From Dyadobacter fanqingshengii (GTDB lineage Bacteria; Bacteroidota; Bacteroidia; Cytophagales; Spirosomataceae), in NCBI RefSeq assembly GCF_023822005.2, contig NZ_CP098806.1, positions 3,534,001 to 3,598,000 of the forward strand: DNA of 64,000 nt, read 5' to 3'. This document shows, piece by piece, positions 17,079-26,483 of the stretch (positions within the stretch are counted from its first letter, which is position 1; every line of letters starts with the position of its first letter). A program made the translations under genes and the position numbers. The notes beneath the pieces were generated by a model. That model saw nothing but the letters and a program-made list of their open reading frames with translations. It had not been told where the DNA came from and made no database searches.

Positions 17079-19196
17079 ATGGCTTTAATTACAAAAATCA
17101 GAGAAAAATCCGGGATCGCTGTGACGGTTATCGCGATCAGTTTAATTCTTTTTATGGTGGGGGGCGACTTAATGGGCCCAAATTCCATGCTTGGTGGGGG
17201 AAATGACCAGACTGTTGGTGAAATCGCCGGCAAAGAAATCAACATTAAAGACTTTCAGTCACGCGTTGACGGCTTCCGCCAGAACTATGAAGCACAGTCG
17301 GGACGCAGTCTTAATGAAAATGAATTGGCTTCGCTGAGAGATCAGGCCTGGAACCAGTTTGTTGTTGACATCGCTTACAAAAAAGAATTTGAAGATCTTG
17401 GACTGACTGTTACGGACCAGGAGCTGGTTGATATGGTTCAGGGAAATCACATAAGCCCATCGATTCTACAAGCTTTTTCTGATCCTACTACTGGTAAATT
17501 TGATAAAAACGCCGTTGTTAACTATCTGAAAAATCTCAAAACGCTTCCTGTTGAGCAACAAAAATCATGGGAGAATTTTGAGAAAAGCCTTCGTGAAGAG
17601 CGCACACGTGCCAAATATGAAAACATGCTGAAACTTTCGACTTACATCCCGAAAGCACAAGCTGAAAAAGAATATGTGGCTCAGAACAGCAAAGCAACAT
17701 TGCGTTACCTGTATGTGCCTTATTTCTCTGTTGTTGACACGACGATCAAAGTTACAGACAAGCAACTTGAAGATTATCTGGGCGCGCACCGCTCTGAATA
17801 CAAAGGAACCGATACGCGTTCAATCGAATACGTTACATTCCCGATCCAGCCTGCCAAAGACGACAGCGCTGCATTGTATTCTGAAATTAAAGAACTTGCC
17901 CGCGGCCTTGCCACTGCAACAAACGATTCCGCTTTTGCAAGCATGAACTCGGACATTCCCCTTCCGATTAATATGTCACTGGGAACCATGTCTGACCAGT
18001 TGAAAGAAGCTGTGAAAACATTCGTTCCGGGTGGTGTTTACGGTCCTTACCGCGAAGGCAATACTTATTACATTTACAAATACGGTGGAACGCGCGTAGA
18101 TACAGTTGCTTCTGCAAGAGCAAGTCACATTCTGATCCGTGCTGAAAACCAATCTGATTCTGCGAAAGCTGCGGCTCGTACCAAGGCGGAAGGCATTCTT
18201 GCTCAGATTCGCGCCGGTGCTAATTTTGAAGCGCTTGCTGCAACAACCAGCGCCGATCCACAGTCTGCACAGCGTGGAGGCGACCTGAGCTATTTCCAGA
18301 ACAATGGTCAGATGGTTAAGCCTTTCGAAGAAGCTGTTTTCTCTGCAACTGCTCCTGGCCTGATCCCAAGATTGATAGAAAGCCAATTTGGTTTCCACAT
18401 TATCAAGGTAACCGATCCAAAATCGAACACATTGTACCGAATTGCAGCCATCGGAAAGACGATTGCCCCAAGCCAGGCAACACGTGACGAGGCTTATCGG
18501 AAGGCTGACGAATTTGCTAACACTGTAAAAACGAAAACGGCATTTGACGAAGCGGTTAAGAAAAATAAGGCATTGGTTGTCGCCAACGCAAACCGTATTC
18601 CTGAGTCTGCAACGAACATTAATGCAATCCAGAATGGCCGTGATATTGTTAGATGGGCATTTAAGGATGATTCAGACATTAACGAAGTATCTCCGGTTTT
18701 CGAAACTGAGGAACAATATATCGTAGCGGTCTTGGTTGGCAAGTCTGACGCGAAGGATGTAAAAGTTGCTGACTTCCACGACGAACTGACAACGAAAGTG
18801 CGTAACCAGATCAAAGCTGAGCAGATCACTGCCAAGCTGAAAGGCGCAACGGGCGACCTTCCTGCCATTGCTGCAAAATACGGCGCGGGTGCATTGGTTG
18901 AGAACGCAACGGACATTTCCCTTGCAACCGGTTTCCTTACCAGCGCAGGATTTGATCCTATCGCATTGGGTAAAGCATTCGGCTTGAAACCGGGTCAGAA
19001 ATCAGGTGTTTTCACTGGCGAGAATGGGGTGTTCATTATGGAACTGGTTAGCAAAACAGAAGCGCCTAAAGTCGCTGATTATACGCAGTACAAGACGCAG
19101 CTGACGCAATCACTGGAAAGCCGCATGTCATATCTCGTGAACGAAGCCATCCGCGAGAATGCGAAAATTGAAGATCGCCGCGCGAAGTTCTTTTGA
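17079..19196 (+). CDS. PpiD/SurA-like peptidyl-prolyl isomerase (periplasmic foldase)
   Basis: Membrane-anchored periplasmic chaperone of 705 residues. One N-terminal membrane segment (residues 10-30, GIAVTVIAISLILFMVGG) is followed by a SurA_N-type helical domain (about 45-190) with RVDGFRQNYEAQSG. A parvulin PPIC domain starts near residue 345 with ASHILIRAENQ and ends with FGFHIIKVTD. The rest is a large helical C-terminal region. The layout is that of PpiD, which helps newly exported outer-membrane proteins fold; with four SusC barrels in this window such a role is plausible. A strong terminator follows 19 bases downstream. Confidence 0.92.
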   Translation: MALITKIREKSGIAVTVIAISLILFMVGGDLMGPNSMLGGGNDQTVGEIAGKEINIKDFQSRVDGFRQNYEAQSGRSLNENELASLRDQAWNQFVVDIAYKKEFEDLGLTVTDQELVDMVQGNHISPSILQAFSDPTTGKFDKNAVVNYLKNLKTLPVEQQKSWENFEKSLREERTRAKYENMLKLSTYIPKAQAEKEYVAQNSKATLRYLYVPYFSVVDTTIKVTDKQLEDYLGAHRSEYKGTDTRSIEYVTFPIQPAKDDSAALYSEIKELARGLATATNDSAFASMNSDIPLPINMSLGTMSDQLKEAVKTFVPGGVYGPYREGNTYYIYKYGGTRVDTVASARASHILIRAENQSDSAKAAARTKAEGILAQIRAGANFEALAATTSADPQSAQRGGDLSYFQNNGQMVKPFEEAVFSATAPGLIPRLIESQFGFHIIKVTDPKSNTLYRIAAIGKTIAPSQATRDEAYRKADEFANTVKTKTAFDEAVKKNKALVVANANRIPESATNINAIQNGRDIVRWAFKDDSDINEVSPVFETEEQYIVAVLVGKSDAKDVKVADFHDELTTKVRNQIKAEQITAKLKGATGDLPAIAAKYGAGALVENATDISLATGFLTSAGFDPIALGKAFGLKPGQKSGVFTGENGVFIMELVSKTEAPKVADYTQYKTQLTQSLESRMSYLVNEAIRENAKIEDRRAKFF

Positions 19197-19215
19197 GCAA
19201 TTCAAAATTTTTATC

Positions 19216-19257
19216 AAAAAAGAGGAGCAGAAATGATTTCTGCTCCTCTTTTTATTT
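19216..19257 (+). terminator. Strong terminator after the foldase gene
   Basis: Stem AGAGGAGCAGAAA / TTTCTGCTCCTCT with a loop of a few bases, followed by TTTTTATTTT. AAAAA on the other side makes it able to work on both strands. Confidence 0.92.
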
Positions 19258-19340
19258 TCACTGCAAATAATTCAGAAAAAAGTCATAGTATTGCAGCATG
19301 AAATGTCAATCTTACACTTATTAATAAAGAACAAATCACA

Positions 19341-20669
19341 ATGAGCATCTTACTCGGAGAACAGGAGTATTTCAAAGGAATCGGCAAAATCGCATTTGAA
19401 GGTCCTGAAACAGATAATCCATTAGCGTATCGCTTTTACGATGAAAATCGCATCATAGCAGGCAAAAGCATGAAAGAACATCTTCGCTTTGCTGTTGCCT
19501 ACTGGCATACATTCTGCGGCTCGGGACTTGATCCATTTGGCGGCCCTACACTTTTTTACCCTTGGGACAAAAAGCCAGATGCTGTTGACCGTGCGAAAGA
19601 TAAGGCGGATGCCGCATTTGAATTTATCACCAAATTGGGCGTTCCTTATTACTGCTTTCACGATCTGGACGTTGTAGATTACGACGACGATGTGAAGACA
19701 AACGAAAAGCGTCTGCAAGCACTGACGGCTTATTTGGGTGAAAAACAAAAAGAATCAGGCGTAAAATTGCTTTGGGGAACTGCTAACCTGTTCAGCCATC
19801 ATCGCTACATGAACGGTGCTTCCACCAATCCGGATTTTGATGTGCTTACGCATGCAGGCGCACAGGTAAAGATGGCTTTGGATGCTACCATCGCATTGGG
19901 CGGAGAAAATTATGTGTTCTGGGGAGGCCGTGAAGGTTATATGACATTGCTGAACACGGATATGAAGCGTGAGCAGGAGCACTTTGCACAAATGCTTAAA
20001 CTTTCTGTTGCCTATGCCCGTGCAAATGGTTTCAAAGGCAAGTTCTTCATTGAGCCAAAACCGTGCGAGCCTACAAAACACCAGTACGACTATGATGCAG
20101 CAACAGTGGTGGGTTTCCTTCGCCAGCACGACTTGCTCGGAGACTTCTCATTGAACCTGGAAGTGAACCACGCTACATTGGCTGGACATACATTTGAGCA
20201 CGAACTGCAAGTGGCTGCGGATGCCGGAATCCTGGGTTCTATCGATGCTAACCGTGGAGATTACCAAAACGGATGGGATACAGACCAGTTCCCTAACGAC
20301 ATCGCAGAATGGACAAAAGCATTGCTGGTGATCCTGAAAGCCGGAGGATTGCAAGGCGGTGGGATCAACTTTGATGCTAAACGCCGTCGTAATTCAACGG
20401 ACGTTGCAGATGTATTCCACGCGCACATTGGTGGTATCGATACAGTGGCAAGAGCATTGATCGTTGCCGACAAGATCATGCAGAACGGCGAATACGATAA
20501 AATCCGCACCGACCGCTACGCAAGCTTTGACGGCGGAAAAGGCGCTGAATTTGAAAAAGGACAATTGAAACTGGAAGACTTGTTTGACCTGGCTGCAAGC
20601 AAAGGCGAGCCTGCAACTATTTCTGGAAAGCAGGAATATTTGGAGAATCTGATCAATAGGTTTATCTAA
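19341..20669 (+). CDS. xylA: Xylose isomerase
   Basis: Cytoplasmic metal-dependent isomerase of 442 residues, interconverting D-xylose and D-xylulose (and glucose/fructose more weakly). The catalytic His107 and Asp110 are in [28 protein letters not shown] (about 194-213), [17 protein letters not shown] and VNHATLAGH carry the two-metal site residues. Length and N terminus match the E. coli-type (class II) enzyme. It stands alone between a terminator and a palindromic repeat; no xylulokinase, xylose transporter or xylose regulator is beside it. Confidence 0.97.
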   Translation: MSILLGEQEYFKGIGKIAFEGPETDNPLAYRFYDENRIIAGKSMKEHLRFAVAYWHTFCGSGLDPFGGPTLFYPWDKKPDAVDRAKDKADAAFEFITKLGVPYYCFHDLDVVDYDDDVKTNEKRLQALTAYLGEKQKESGVKLLWGTANLFSHHRYMNGASTNPDFDVLTHAGAQVKMALDATIALGGENYVFWGGREGYMTLLNTDMKREQEHFAQMLKLSVAYARANGFKGKFFIEPKPCEPTKHQYDYDAATVVGFLRQHDLLGDFSLNLEVNHATLAGHTFEHELQVAADAGILGSIDANRGDYQNGWDTDQFPNDIAEWTKALLVILKAGGLQGGGINFDAKRRRNSTDVADVFHAHIGGIDTVARALIVADKIMQNGEYDKIRTDRYASFDGGKGAEFEKGQLKLEDLFDLAASKGEPATISGKQEYLENLINRFI

Positions 20670-20720
20670 TCTACCTGGTGAGCCCGAGCTCACTCACTTT
20701 GCCAGCGTAAATGCTATTAT

Positions 20721-20796
20721 ACTTGTCAGCCTGAGCGGAGTCGAAGGCGCGCTACTTCTGGGTAACGCGCCTTCGTCTCCGCTCAGGCTGACAAGT
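20721..20796. repeat. Palindromic intergenic repeat (CTGAGCGGAGTCGAAGG type)
   Basis: Inverted repeat with 31-base arms and one mismatch, separated by 14 bases. The arms contain CTGAGCGGAGTCGAAGG, which I recognise as the core of a dispersed palindrome abundant in Bacteroidota and some other genomes. It lies between xylA and the convergent lipoprotein gene and could end transcription from both sides, although no T run follows. Confidence 0.85.
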
Positions 20797-20825
20797 GTTT
20801 GGGCGCTCAGCTGACAAGCAACGTC

Positions 20826-21326
20826 TTACTCCTCACTCAACTCCTTATTAATAGCAACAATGCGTTGCTGGACTTCTTTCTGCACAGTTTCGAGGCGTTT
20901 ATCTTCCATAGGCTTAGCCATTTCGAGAATGTTGGCTTGCAGCAGGTCACGCTCTTTGGTCACCTTATCTTTTTTTACTGTCAACCGCTTTTTAGCGTCA
21001 CCGTCTGCTGATTTGATCTTTTCGTCCAGCTCCACAACCCGCTCCTGTAATTCGGATTCCTCCTTTTTCAATGAGGCTAGATATTCCTGCTGTTTTTCAT
21101 TGAGCTTCTGATTCGCTTCCAGCAAGTCTTCTTTCGCGTCTTCCATCTCGGATGTGTCAGATGTGTTTGCAATTTCCTCACTGGCTTCGTCAGCGGTTTC
21201 AAGCGCCTGCTCTTCGGCATTGGCCAGTTCCTTTCTGTCTTTATCGGATCCTGAGTTACAGCCAACGAACAATGCGCCGGCAGCAATGGCGAAATTTGCA
21301 AAAAAGATTCTTGTTAACTTTTTCAT
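20826..21326 (-). CDS. Small coiled-coil lipoprotein of unknown function
   Basis: Lipoprotein of 166 residues: signal peptide, lipobox ALFVGC, then an almost purely helical, highly charged body with heptad-like spacing (ANQKLNEKQQEYLASLKKEE, KDKVTKERDLLQANILEMA). Such proteins are common in Bacteroidota envelopes; I do not recognise a named family. The ATG at 21326 is chosen because it gives a compact signal starting MKKLTRIFF; the open frame begins four residues earlier. Confidence 0.78.
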   Translation of the reverse strand: MKKLTRIFFANFAIAAGALFVGCNSGSDKDRKELANAEEQALETADEASEEIANTSDTSEMEDAKEDLLEANQKLNEKQQEYLASLKKEESELQERVVELDEKIKSADGDAKKRLTVKKDKVTKERDLLQANILEMAKPMEDKRLETVQKEVQQRIVAINKELSEE

Positions 21327-21384
21327 TATTAGTATCAAGTTAGGTGATATTAATCCCGACCTTCAAATACAATGCCAGCAACAA

Positions 21385-21413
21385 ATAAGCCGCTGGAAAT
21401 TCCAGCGGCTTAT
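21385..21413 (-). terminator. Hairpin after second susD
   Basis: Perfect stem ATAAGCCGCTGGA / TCCAGCGGCTTAT with a three-base loop, 43 bases past the SusD stop codon. On the minus strand it is followed by only a weak T-rich run (TTTGTTGC), so termination is likely but not certain. Confidence 0.65.
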
Positions 21414-21455
21414 GCTTTTACAAATCATACGATTAGCCTAAAATACATCCATAAC

Positions 21456-22961
21456 TTAATATCCGTTATTCTGACGCAAGCTTGTGTTGTTGCGAATTTC
21501 AGAAGTAGGGATCGGGAACAGCAATTCTCTTTCTGTCACAGTCGGCCCGTAAGAGAATTTATGACCCACGTAATTTTCAAAAGTTTTTGTTTTTACGTTG
21601 AATGCTTTCCGTAACCTCACCATATCAAACCAGGTAATGTTCTCGAAACACAGCTCGTGCCAGCGCTCTTTCCAGATCGCTTCACGCAATTTGTCCTTCG
21701 CTAAACCCGCAAGTGCAGGCAACTGTGCGCGCGTTCTGATCGCGTTGACCGATTCTAAAACTTTGGCAGACGGCCCGGTTGCTTCATTGGCAGCTTCGGC
21801 ATATGTCAGCAAAACATCTGCATAACGGATGACAGGCCAGTTCAGATCACTGTTAGCAGTGCTGGTTTGCGCTACGTTATCAAAATGTTTGTAAATAAAA
21901 TATCCACCCAAATCCACTTCTTTGTTGCGATCTGTCTCATTGGTGAATTTGGTATAGAAAAATTGTTTCTCCTGAATCCGCAGATCGGCCGCATCATACG
22001 ATTTCACAAAATCACCCGTCGAATAAATCCCGCCCGTTTCGTCCGAATATTGTGAGATATTCTTGTTATAAGGAATGATGGACACCTGCCAGTTGGAAGG
22101 AAGGAGCTGCGTACGAAACTGGATCATAAAGATGTTCTCTTCCACATTTTTTTTAGCCGGATTGTGCAGGTCTGCATAAGTAGTGAATAGTTTAAATTGC
22201 TTTGAATCTATCACCTCTGCTGCCTTTGCTGCTGCCAGTGCGTAATGTGTAGCACCCTTTTGCAATGGATAACCCGCCATAGTGAGGTAAACCTGCGACA
22301 GCAACGATTTTACAGCTCCCAGACTTACTTTTCCCGTTGCATCTGTCCAGGGCAAACCGGATTCCTCGGCCAGCTTCAAATCCGCAACAATCAGATTATA
22401 AACATCTTCGGGACTGGACGCGGACGGTTTCAATTGTTCCGAATCCAAATTCACGGGCTCAGTGACCAGCGGAATGTTGCCAAACAAGCGAACGAGATTG
22501 AAGTAATAAAACGCTCTGAGAAAATACGCTTCCCCAAGGAGTTTCTTCACTTCCGCTGCATCCATGGCCGGAATGGTCGGCACTTTGGCGATGGATAAAT
22601 TCGCATTCGCAATTCCCCGGTAATAGGAGCCCCAGTAAGTTTGGCCGTAACCATTATCAGACGTGTTCCGGAGGTCTTTGACAAAATAGCTGTTCACAGC
22701 CTGCCCCAGATCCGTGCCCGCAAGACCGGTTGCAAATTCAGTCATCATCCAGGGGCCGCCACCAAATCCACTGCCCAGCGGATCACGCATAGGTGCGTAT
22801 ATGGCACTTACTGAACTTCTGCCGTGTGCAGGCTGCGTAAAGTAGTTCTCTACCGTAAAGTTGCTGGGATCGGATTCGTCCAGGAAATCACTGCATCCCG
22901 TTGCCCAGAATACGCTCAAAAGTGTTGTGAGCAGGCCGATTCTTTTAGATAATTTATTCAT
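21456..22961 (-). CDS. SusD/RagB-family nutrient-binding lipoprotein
   Basis: Surface lipoprotein of 501 residues, last gene of the compact operon sigma-FecR-SusC-SusD. Lipobox WATGC gives Cys23. The SusD helix LLGEAYFLRAFYYFNLVRLFGNIPLV region starts near residue 141, and the C terminus has the usual WKERWHELCFENITWFDMVRLRK block and ends ...LRQNNGY. No catabolic gene lies downstream, so the imported compound must be handled by enzymes elsewhere, or in the adjacent region-4 operon. Confidence 0.95.
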   Translation of the reverse strand: MNKLSKRIGLLTTLLSVFWATGCSDFLDESDPSNFTVENYFTQPAHGRSSVSAIYAPMRDPLGSGFGGGPWMMTEFATGLAGTDLGQAVNSYFVKDLRNTSDNGYGQTYWGSYYRGIANANLSIAKVPTIPAMDAAEVKKLLGEAYFLRAFYYFNLVRLFGNIPLVTEPVNLDSEQLKPSASSPEDVYNLIVADLKLAEESGLPWTDATGKVSLGAVKSLLSQVYLTMAGYPLQKGATHYALAAAKAAEVIDSKQFKLFTTYADLHNPAKKNVEENIFMIQFRTQLLPSNWQVSIIPYNKNISQYSDETGGIYSTGDFVKSYDAADLRIQEKQFFYTKFTNETDRNKEVDLGGYFIYKHFDNVAQTSTANSDLNWPVIRYADVLLTYAEAANEATGPSAKVLESVNAIRTRAQLPALAGLAKDKLREAIWKERWHELCFENITWFDMVRLRKAFNVKTKTFENYVGHKFSYGPTVTERELLFPIPTSEIRNNTSLRQNNGY

Positions 22962-22990
22962 TTTACTTCAAGTAAGAGTCTGTAATGATG

Positions 22991-25900
22991 TTATAAACCA
23001 ATGTTCAAACCGAGCATGAAAACTCTTGGCTTCGGATAATCGTACAAGCCGAATCCCTGGTCGAAAGGTGAACCTGAGTTAGAAACTTCGGGGTCATAAC
23101 CCTTGTATTTGGTTGTCACGAAGAAGTTCTGAACCGAACCGTAAACCCTCAAACGGTCCAGTTTAAGCCTCGAAACCACAGTAGCAGGGAAAGTGTAAGC
23201 AAGCAGCAGGTTGCGTCCGCGGATAAATGAAGCATCGGTCACCTTGTGGCTGTCATTATTAGTCGTGTAATAGGCGTTGATCGGACGCACCTGCGCGATC
23301 GGCGTGTTCTGATTGGTTTCTGTCCAGGCATTCAGCACCGTTTTGTAGCTGTTTGCAATGCCTTGCCTGTCCTCCGCAGAGTGGATACTTCTGTCAAGGA
23401 CATCATTGCCGTACATATATTGCAAGTCAACCGTCAAGGACAATGCTTTGTACTGGAATGTGTTAAGGAATGTTCCAAAACCGTCGGGAATTCCTTTTCC
23501 AATGATCGCACGGTCATTATCATTTATGGCACCATCATTATTAAGGTCCTTGTACTTGACATCACCAGGCAGCATGTTGTATTTTTTGGCCACCTCGGCT
23601 TCTGCCGTAGACCAGGTTCCTTCATGAACCCGCCCGAAGAACGATCCAACCGGCTCTCCTACCCGCACAATCGTGTTTCCCGAAAAAATGTCACTGCCTC
23701 CCGAAAGCGCCAGCACTTTATTTTTGTTCACGGAAATATTGAATGTCGTGCTCCATGAAAAATCACCACTCTTGATGTTCGTAGAATTCACTGCAAATTC
23801 AACACCCTTGTTCTCCATGCTGCCGACATTGGTAAAAATGCTTCCATAACCGCTGCTCAACGGAAGCGGCGCATCCAGCAACATTTTGTTTACTTTTCTT
23901 CTGTACAGATCCAATTCGAAGCTGAGTCTGTTGGAAAGTAATCCCAGTTCTATACCAAAATCCACCTGCTGTGTTTTTTCCCACTGAAGATTCGAATTTG
24001 ACATACGGTTGACCCCAGTTCCAATGTTCCGGACACCTCCAAAAATAACGTCATAGCTCTGTAAACCTGCCAAAGCGCGATAAGCCGGAATTTCAGAGTT
24101 TCCTGTCGCTCCATAGCTCGCACGGATTTTCAGGTTGGAAATGGCAGCCACATTTTTAAGGAATTCTTCTTCACTCACCCGCCAGGCCAGTGCCGCAGAC
24201 GGGAAGAATGCATAACGGTTGGCATCCCCGAACTTGGACGAACCATCCAGACGACCGGTGAATGTTACCAGATATTTATCCATCAGGCTATAATTAAGCC
24301 TTGCGAAGTAAGAGTTAAGTCCGTAGGCAGAAGCGCTGGAAGTTGGCGCCAGTGCCGTTGCTCCTGCACCGAGGTTATTGAACTGAAAATAAGTGTCCGT
24401 AAAATTCTGGCTTCTCGCAGCATTGTCGAAACGGTCCACGTGCTGCCACGATAATCCAAGCACCGCGTTTACAGAATGTATTTTACCAAATTCCTTTGCA
24501 TAGGTCAGGTAATTTTCAAACTGCCACGAGTTGAACCTTCTGCTGGTTATGGAAGCGTCACCATTATTAGAAATGTATTGAAGGCCAGCCGCCGCAAAGT
24601 AATCTTCGCGCTGATTGATCACATTGGTTCCAACTGTTGATCTCAGTTCGAGTCCATCGGCCAGTCTGATGCTAGCATACATATTTCCAAGCATTGTTTG
24701 CGTCCGCAGGTAGAAAAGGCGTTCTGCAACAACCCTGAGCGGACTATCGCCTCCTTCCATGCCCGGGTAATCCCTATTACTGGCCCATTTGCCGTCAGGG
24801 TATTTTACAGGGATAATAGGCAATGCTTCCAAAACCTGGCGCATAGCTGTGATCCCGCCGCCACCCAGCTGGTCAATTTGCTTTTCATTCTGATCTGTAT
24901 AACCCAGCGTTCCGCCCACTTTCAGCCAACTCTTGATCTGGCTATCGAATACAAAGCGGCCAGCGAAACGTTTCTGCCATGATTCGCGTGCAATCCCGTT
25001 TTCATTGCGGTAATTTAAAAAAGCGCCATAGCTGCCTTTTTCGCTCCCGCCCGTCAACCCAAGCTGGTGATTTTGGGTAAAAGCTTTTTGGAATGTTTCA
25101 TCCTGCCAGTCGGTGTCATAAAGCGGATTGCCACTCGAATCGAAAAGCAATGGATTGGTCCGCTTCAACTTTGGGTCGGTATATTTTGTGCCGGTAGCCC
25201 AACCCACGGGATCATATTTTGCAGCATTGGCATAAAGGGTTTCTTCTACTTGCAGAAACTCTCTCGAATTCAAAACAGGCAATTTTTTTGGCACAACACC
25301 AATGCTGAAATCGCTGTCATAAGTCACTTTACCACCGCCCGATGTTCCGCGCTTGGTCGTAACCAGGATAACGCCATTGGCACCGCGCGCACCGTAAATC
25401 GCTGTGGACGAGGCATCTTTCAAAACTTCAATAGAAGCAATGTCATTGGGGTTAATGTAATCAATGGGCGTACTTCCGTTTCCAAGCTCAACTGCATTCA
25501 GGATCACTCCATCGATGACATATAGCGGGTTATTGGACACTGAAATGGAGCTCGCTCCACGGATGCGGATGTTCGCACGACCACCCGGACGACCCGAGTT
25601 GGATGAAACATTCACCCCGGCAATGCGGCCCGAAAGTCCCTGATTCAATGATGAGGCTGGTCTTTCCTGCAAAACTTCACCTTTGATGGTTCCTACGGCC
25701 CCGGTAAGGTCGGATTTTTTTACCGAGCCATAACCCACAACAACGATCTCGTCCAGCGCATTTTCGTCAGGCAGCATAGCCACATCAATGCTCGACTGGC
25801 TCCCAACCGTAACTTCCTGCGATTTATAACCTACAAAGCTCATTACGAGCACATTCTGTCCACTTCCATCCGGAATGTCCAGTGTAAATTCTCCTCCCGA

Positions 25901-26461
25901 ACCTGTTGAAGTCCCGCGTTGCGTTCCTTTTAAAACCACGCTCACACCTGGCAAGCCGCTTCCCGCTTCGTCTGAAACCTTACCTTTAATGGTCCTGTCA
26001 ACGGCTGCCTGTTGCACAGTGGTCGGGAAAGTTACCGTTTCAGGGCTGAGGATCTGCTCGGGTAAAGCGCCGGATTCCTTCGCTTCTTCTTTTCCTGGAA
26101 CAACCTCTTTCGCTTTAAACTCAGTGATTACAAAAGTATTTTTCCTCGTCTTTTTGAAAGTCAAACCATTCTGTTGCAATAGTAACCCGAGATTTTTTTC
26201 AAGTGACTGATTGAAATCCAACATACCGGGGGCAACATTGACCGATCGTACGAGCCGGTCTTCGAAAATGATCTCCACTCCATAATGTTTCTGCAAGTCC
26301 AGTAATACGTTTTTGAGCTTCATTTCCTGACCAAAAGCGTGGTGCTGTTTGGTGGGAATGGAAGCGTAAGCGATAATCTGGGAGTGGGCAACCAGCGAGG
26401 ATTGCGTCATCAGCACAATCCCGATCGCTGCCCATTGTTTAGCTGATAGCGTTATATTCAT
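22991..26461 (-). CDS. SusC/RagA-family TonB-dependent transporter with STN signalling domain
   Basis: Outer-membrane transporter of 1156 residues. After the signal peptide comes an STN domain (about residues 48-115, LKNVLLDLQKHYGVEIIFED), the piece that touches FecR. A linker follows, then a carboxypeptidase-like beta domain (from about 157, RTIKGKVSDEAGSGLPGVSV), a TonB-box-like EIVVVGYG, a plug with EVLKDASSTAIYGARGANG, and the barrel. The ATG at 26461 is used; a TTG two codons earlier is the only alternative. fecR ends 22 bases upstream, so unlike the other two regulated systems there is no leader space for a separate RNA element. Confidence 0.95.
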   Translation of the reverse strand: MNITLSAKQWAAIGIVLMTQSSLVAHSQIIAYASIPTKQHHAFGQEMKLKNVLLDLQKHYGVEIIFEDRLVRSVNVAPGMLDFNQSLEKNLGLLLQQNGLTFKKTRKNTFVITEFKAKEVVPGKEEAKESGALPEQILSPETVTFPTTVQQAAVDRTIKGKVSDEAGSGLPGVSVVLKGTQRGTSTGSGGEFTLDIPDGSGQNVLVMSFVGYKSQEVTVGSQSSIDVAMLPDENALDEIVVVGYGSVKKSDLTGAVGTIKGEVLQERPASSLNQGLSGRIAGVNVSSNSGRPGGRANIRIRGASSISVSNNPLYVIDGVILNAVELGNGSTPIDYINPNDIASIEVLKDASSTAIYGARGANGVILVTTKRGTSGGGKVTYDSDFSIGVVPKKLPVLNSREFLQVEETLYANAAKYDPVGWATGTKYTDPKLKRTNPLLFDSSGNPLYDTDWQDETFQKAFTQNHQLGLTGGSEKGSYGAFLNYRNENGIARESWQKRFAGRFVFDSQIKSWLKVGGTLGYTDQNEKQIDQLGGGGITAMRQVLEALPIIPVKYPDGKWASNRDYPGMEGGDSPLRVVAERLFYLRTQTMLGNMYASIRLADGLELRSTVGTNVINQREDYFAAAGLQYISNNGDASITSRRFNSWQFENYLTYAKEFGKIHSVNAVLGLSWQHVDRFDNAARSQNFTDTYFQFNNLGAGATALAPTSSASAYGLNSYFARLNYSLMDKYLVTFTGRLDGSSKFGDANRYAFFPSAALAWRVSEEEFLKNVAAISNLKIRASYGATGNSEIPAYRALAGLQSYDVIFGGVRNIGTGVNRMSNSNLQWEKTQQVDFGIELGLLSNRLSFELDLYRRKVNKMLLDAPLPLSSGYGSIFTNVGSMENKGVEFAVNSTNIKSGDFSWSTTFNISVNKNKVLALSGGSDIFSGNTIVRVGEPVGSFFGRVHEGTWSTAEAEVAKKYNMLPGDVKYKDLNNDGAINDNDRAIIGKGIPDGFGTFLNTFQYKALSLTVDLQYMYGNDVLDRSIHSAEDRQGIANSYKTVLNAWTETNQNTPIAQVRPINAYYTTNNDSHKVTDASFIRGRNLLLAYTFPATVVSRLKLDRLRVYGSVQNFFVTTKYKGYDPEVSNSGSPFDQGFGLYDYPKPRVFMLGLNIGL

Positions 26462-26483
26462 AGTCAATTGATTTAGGTATTTA

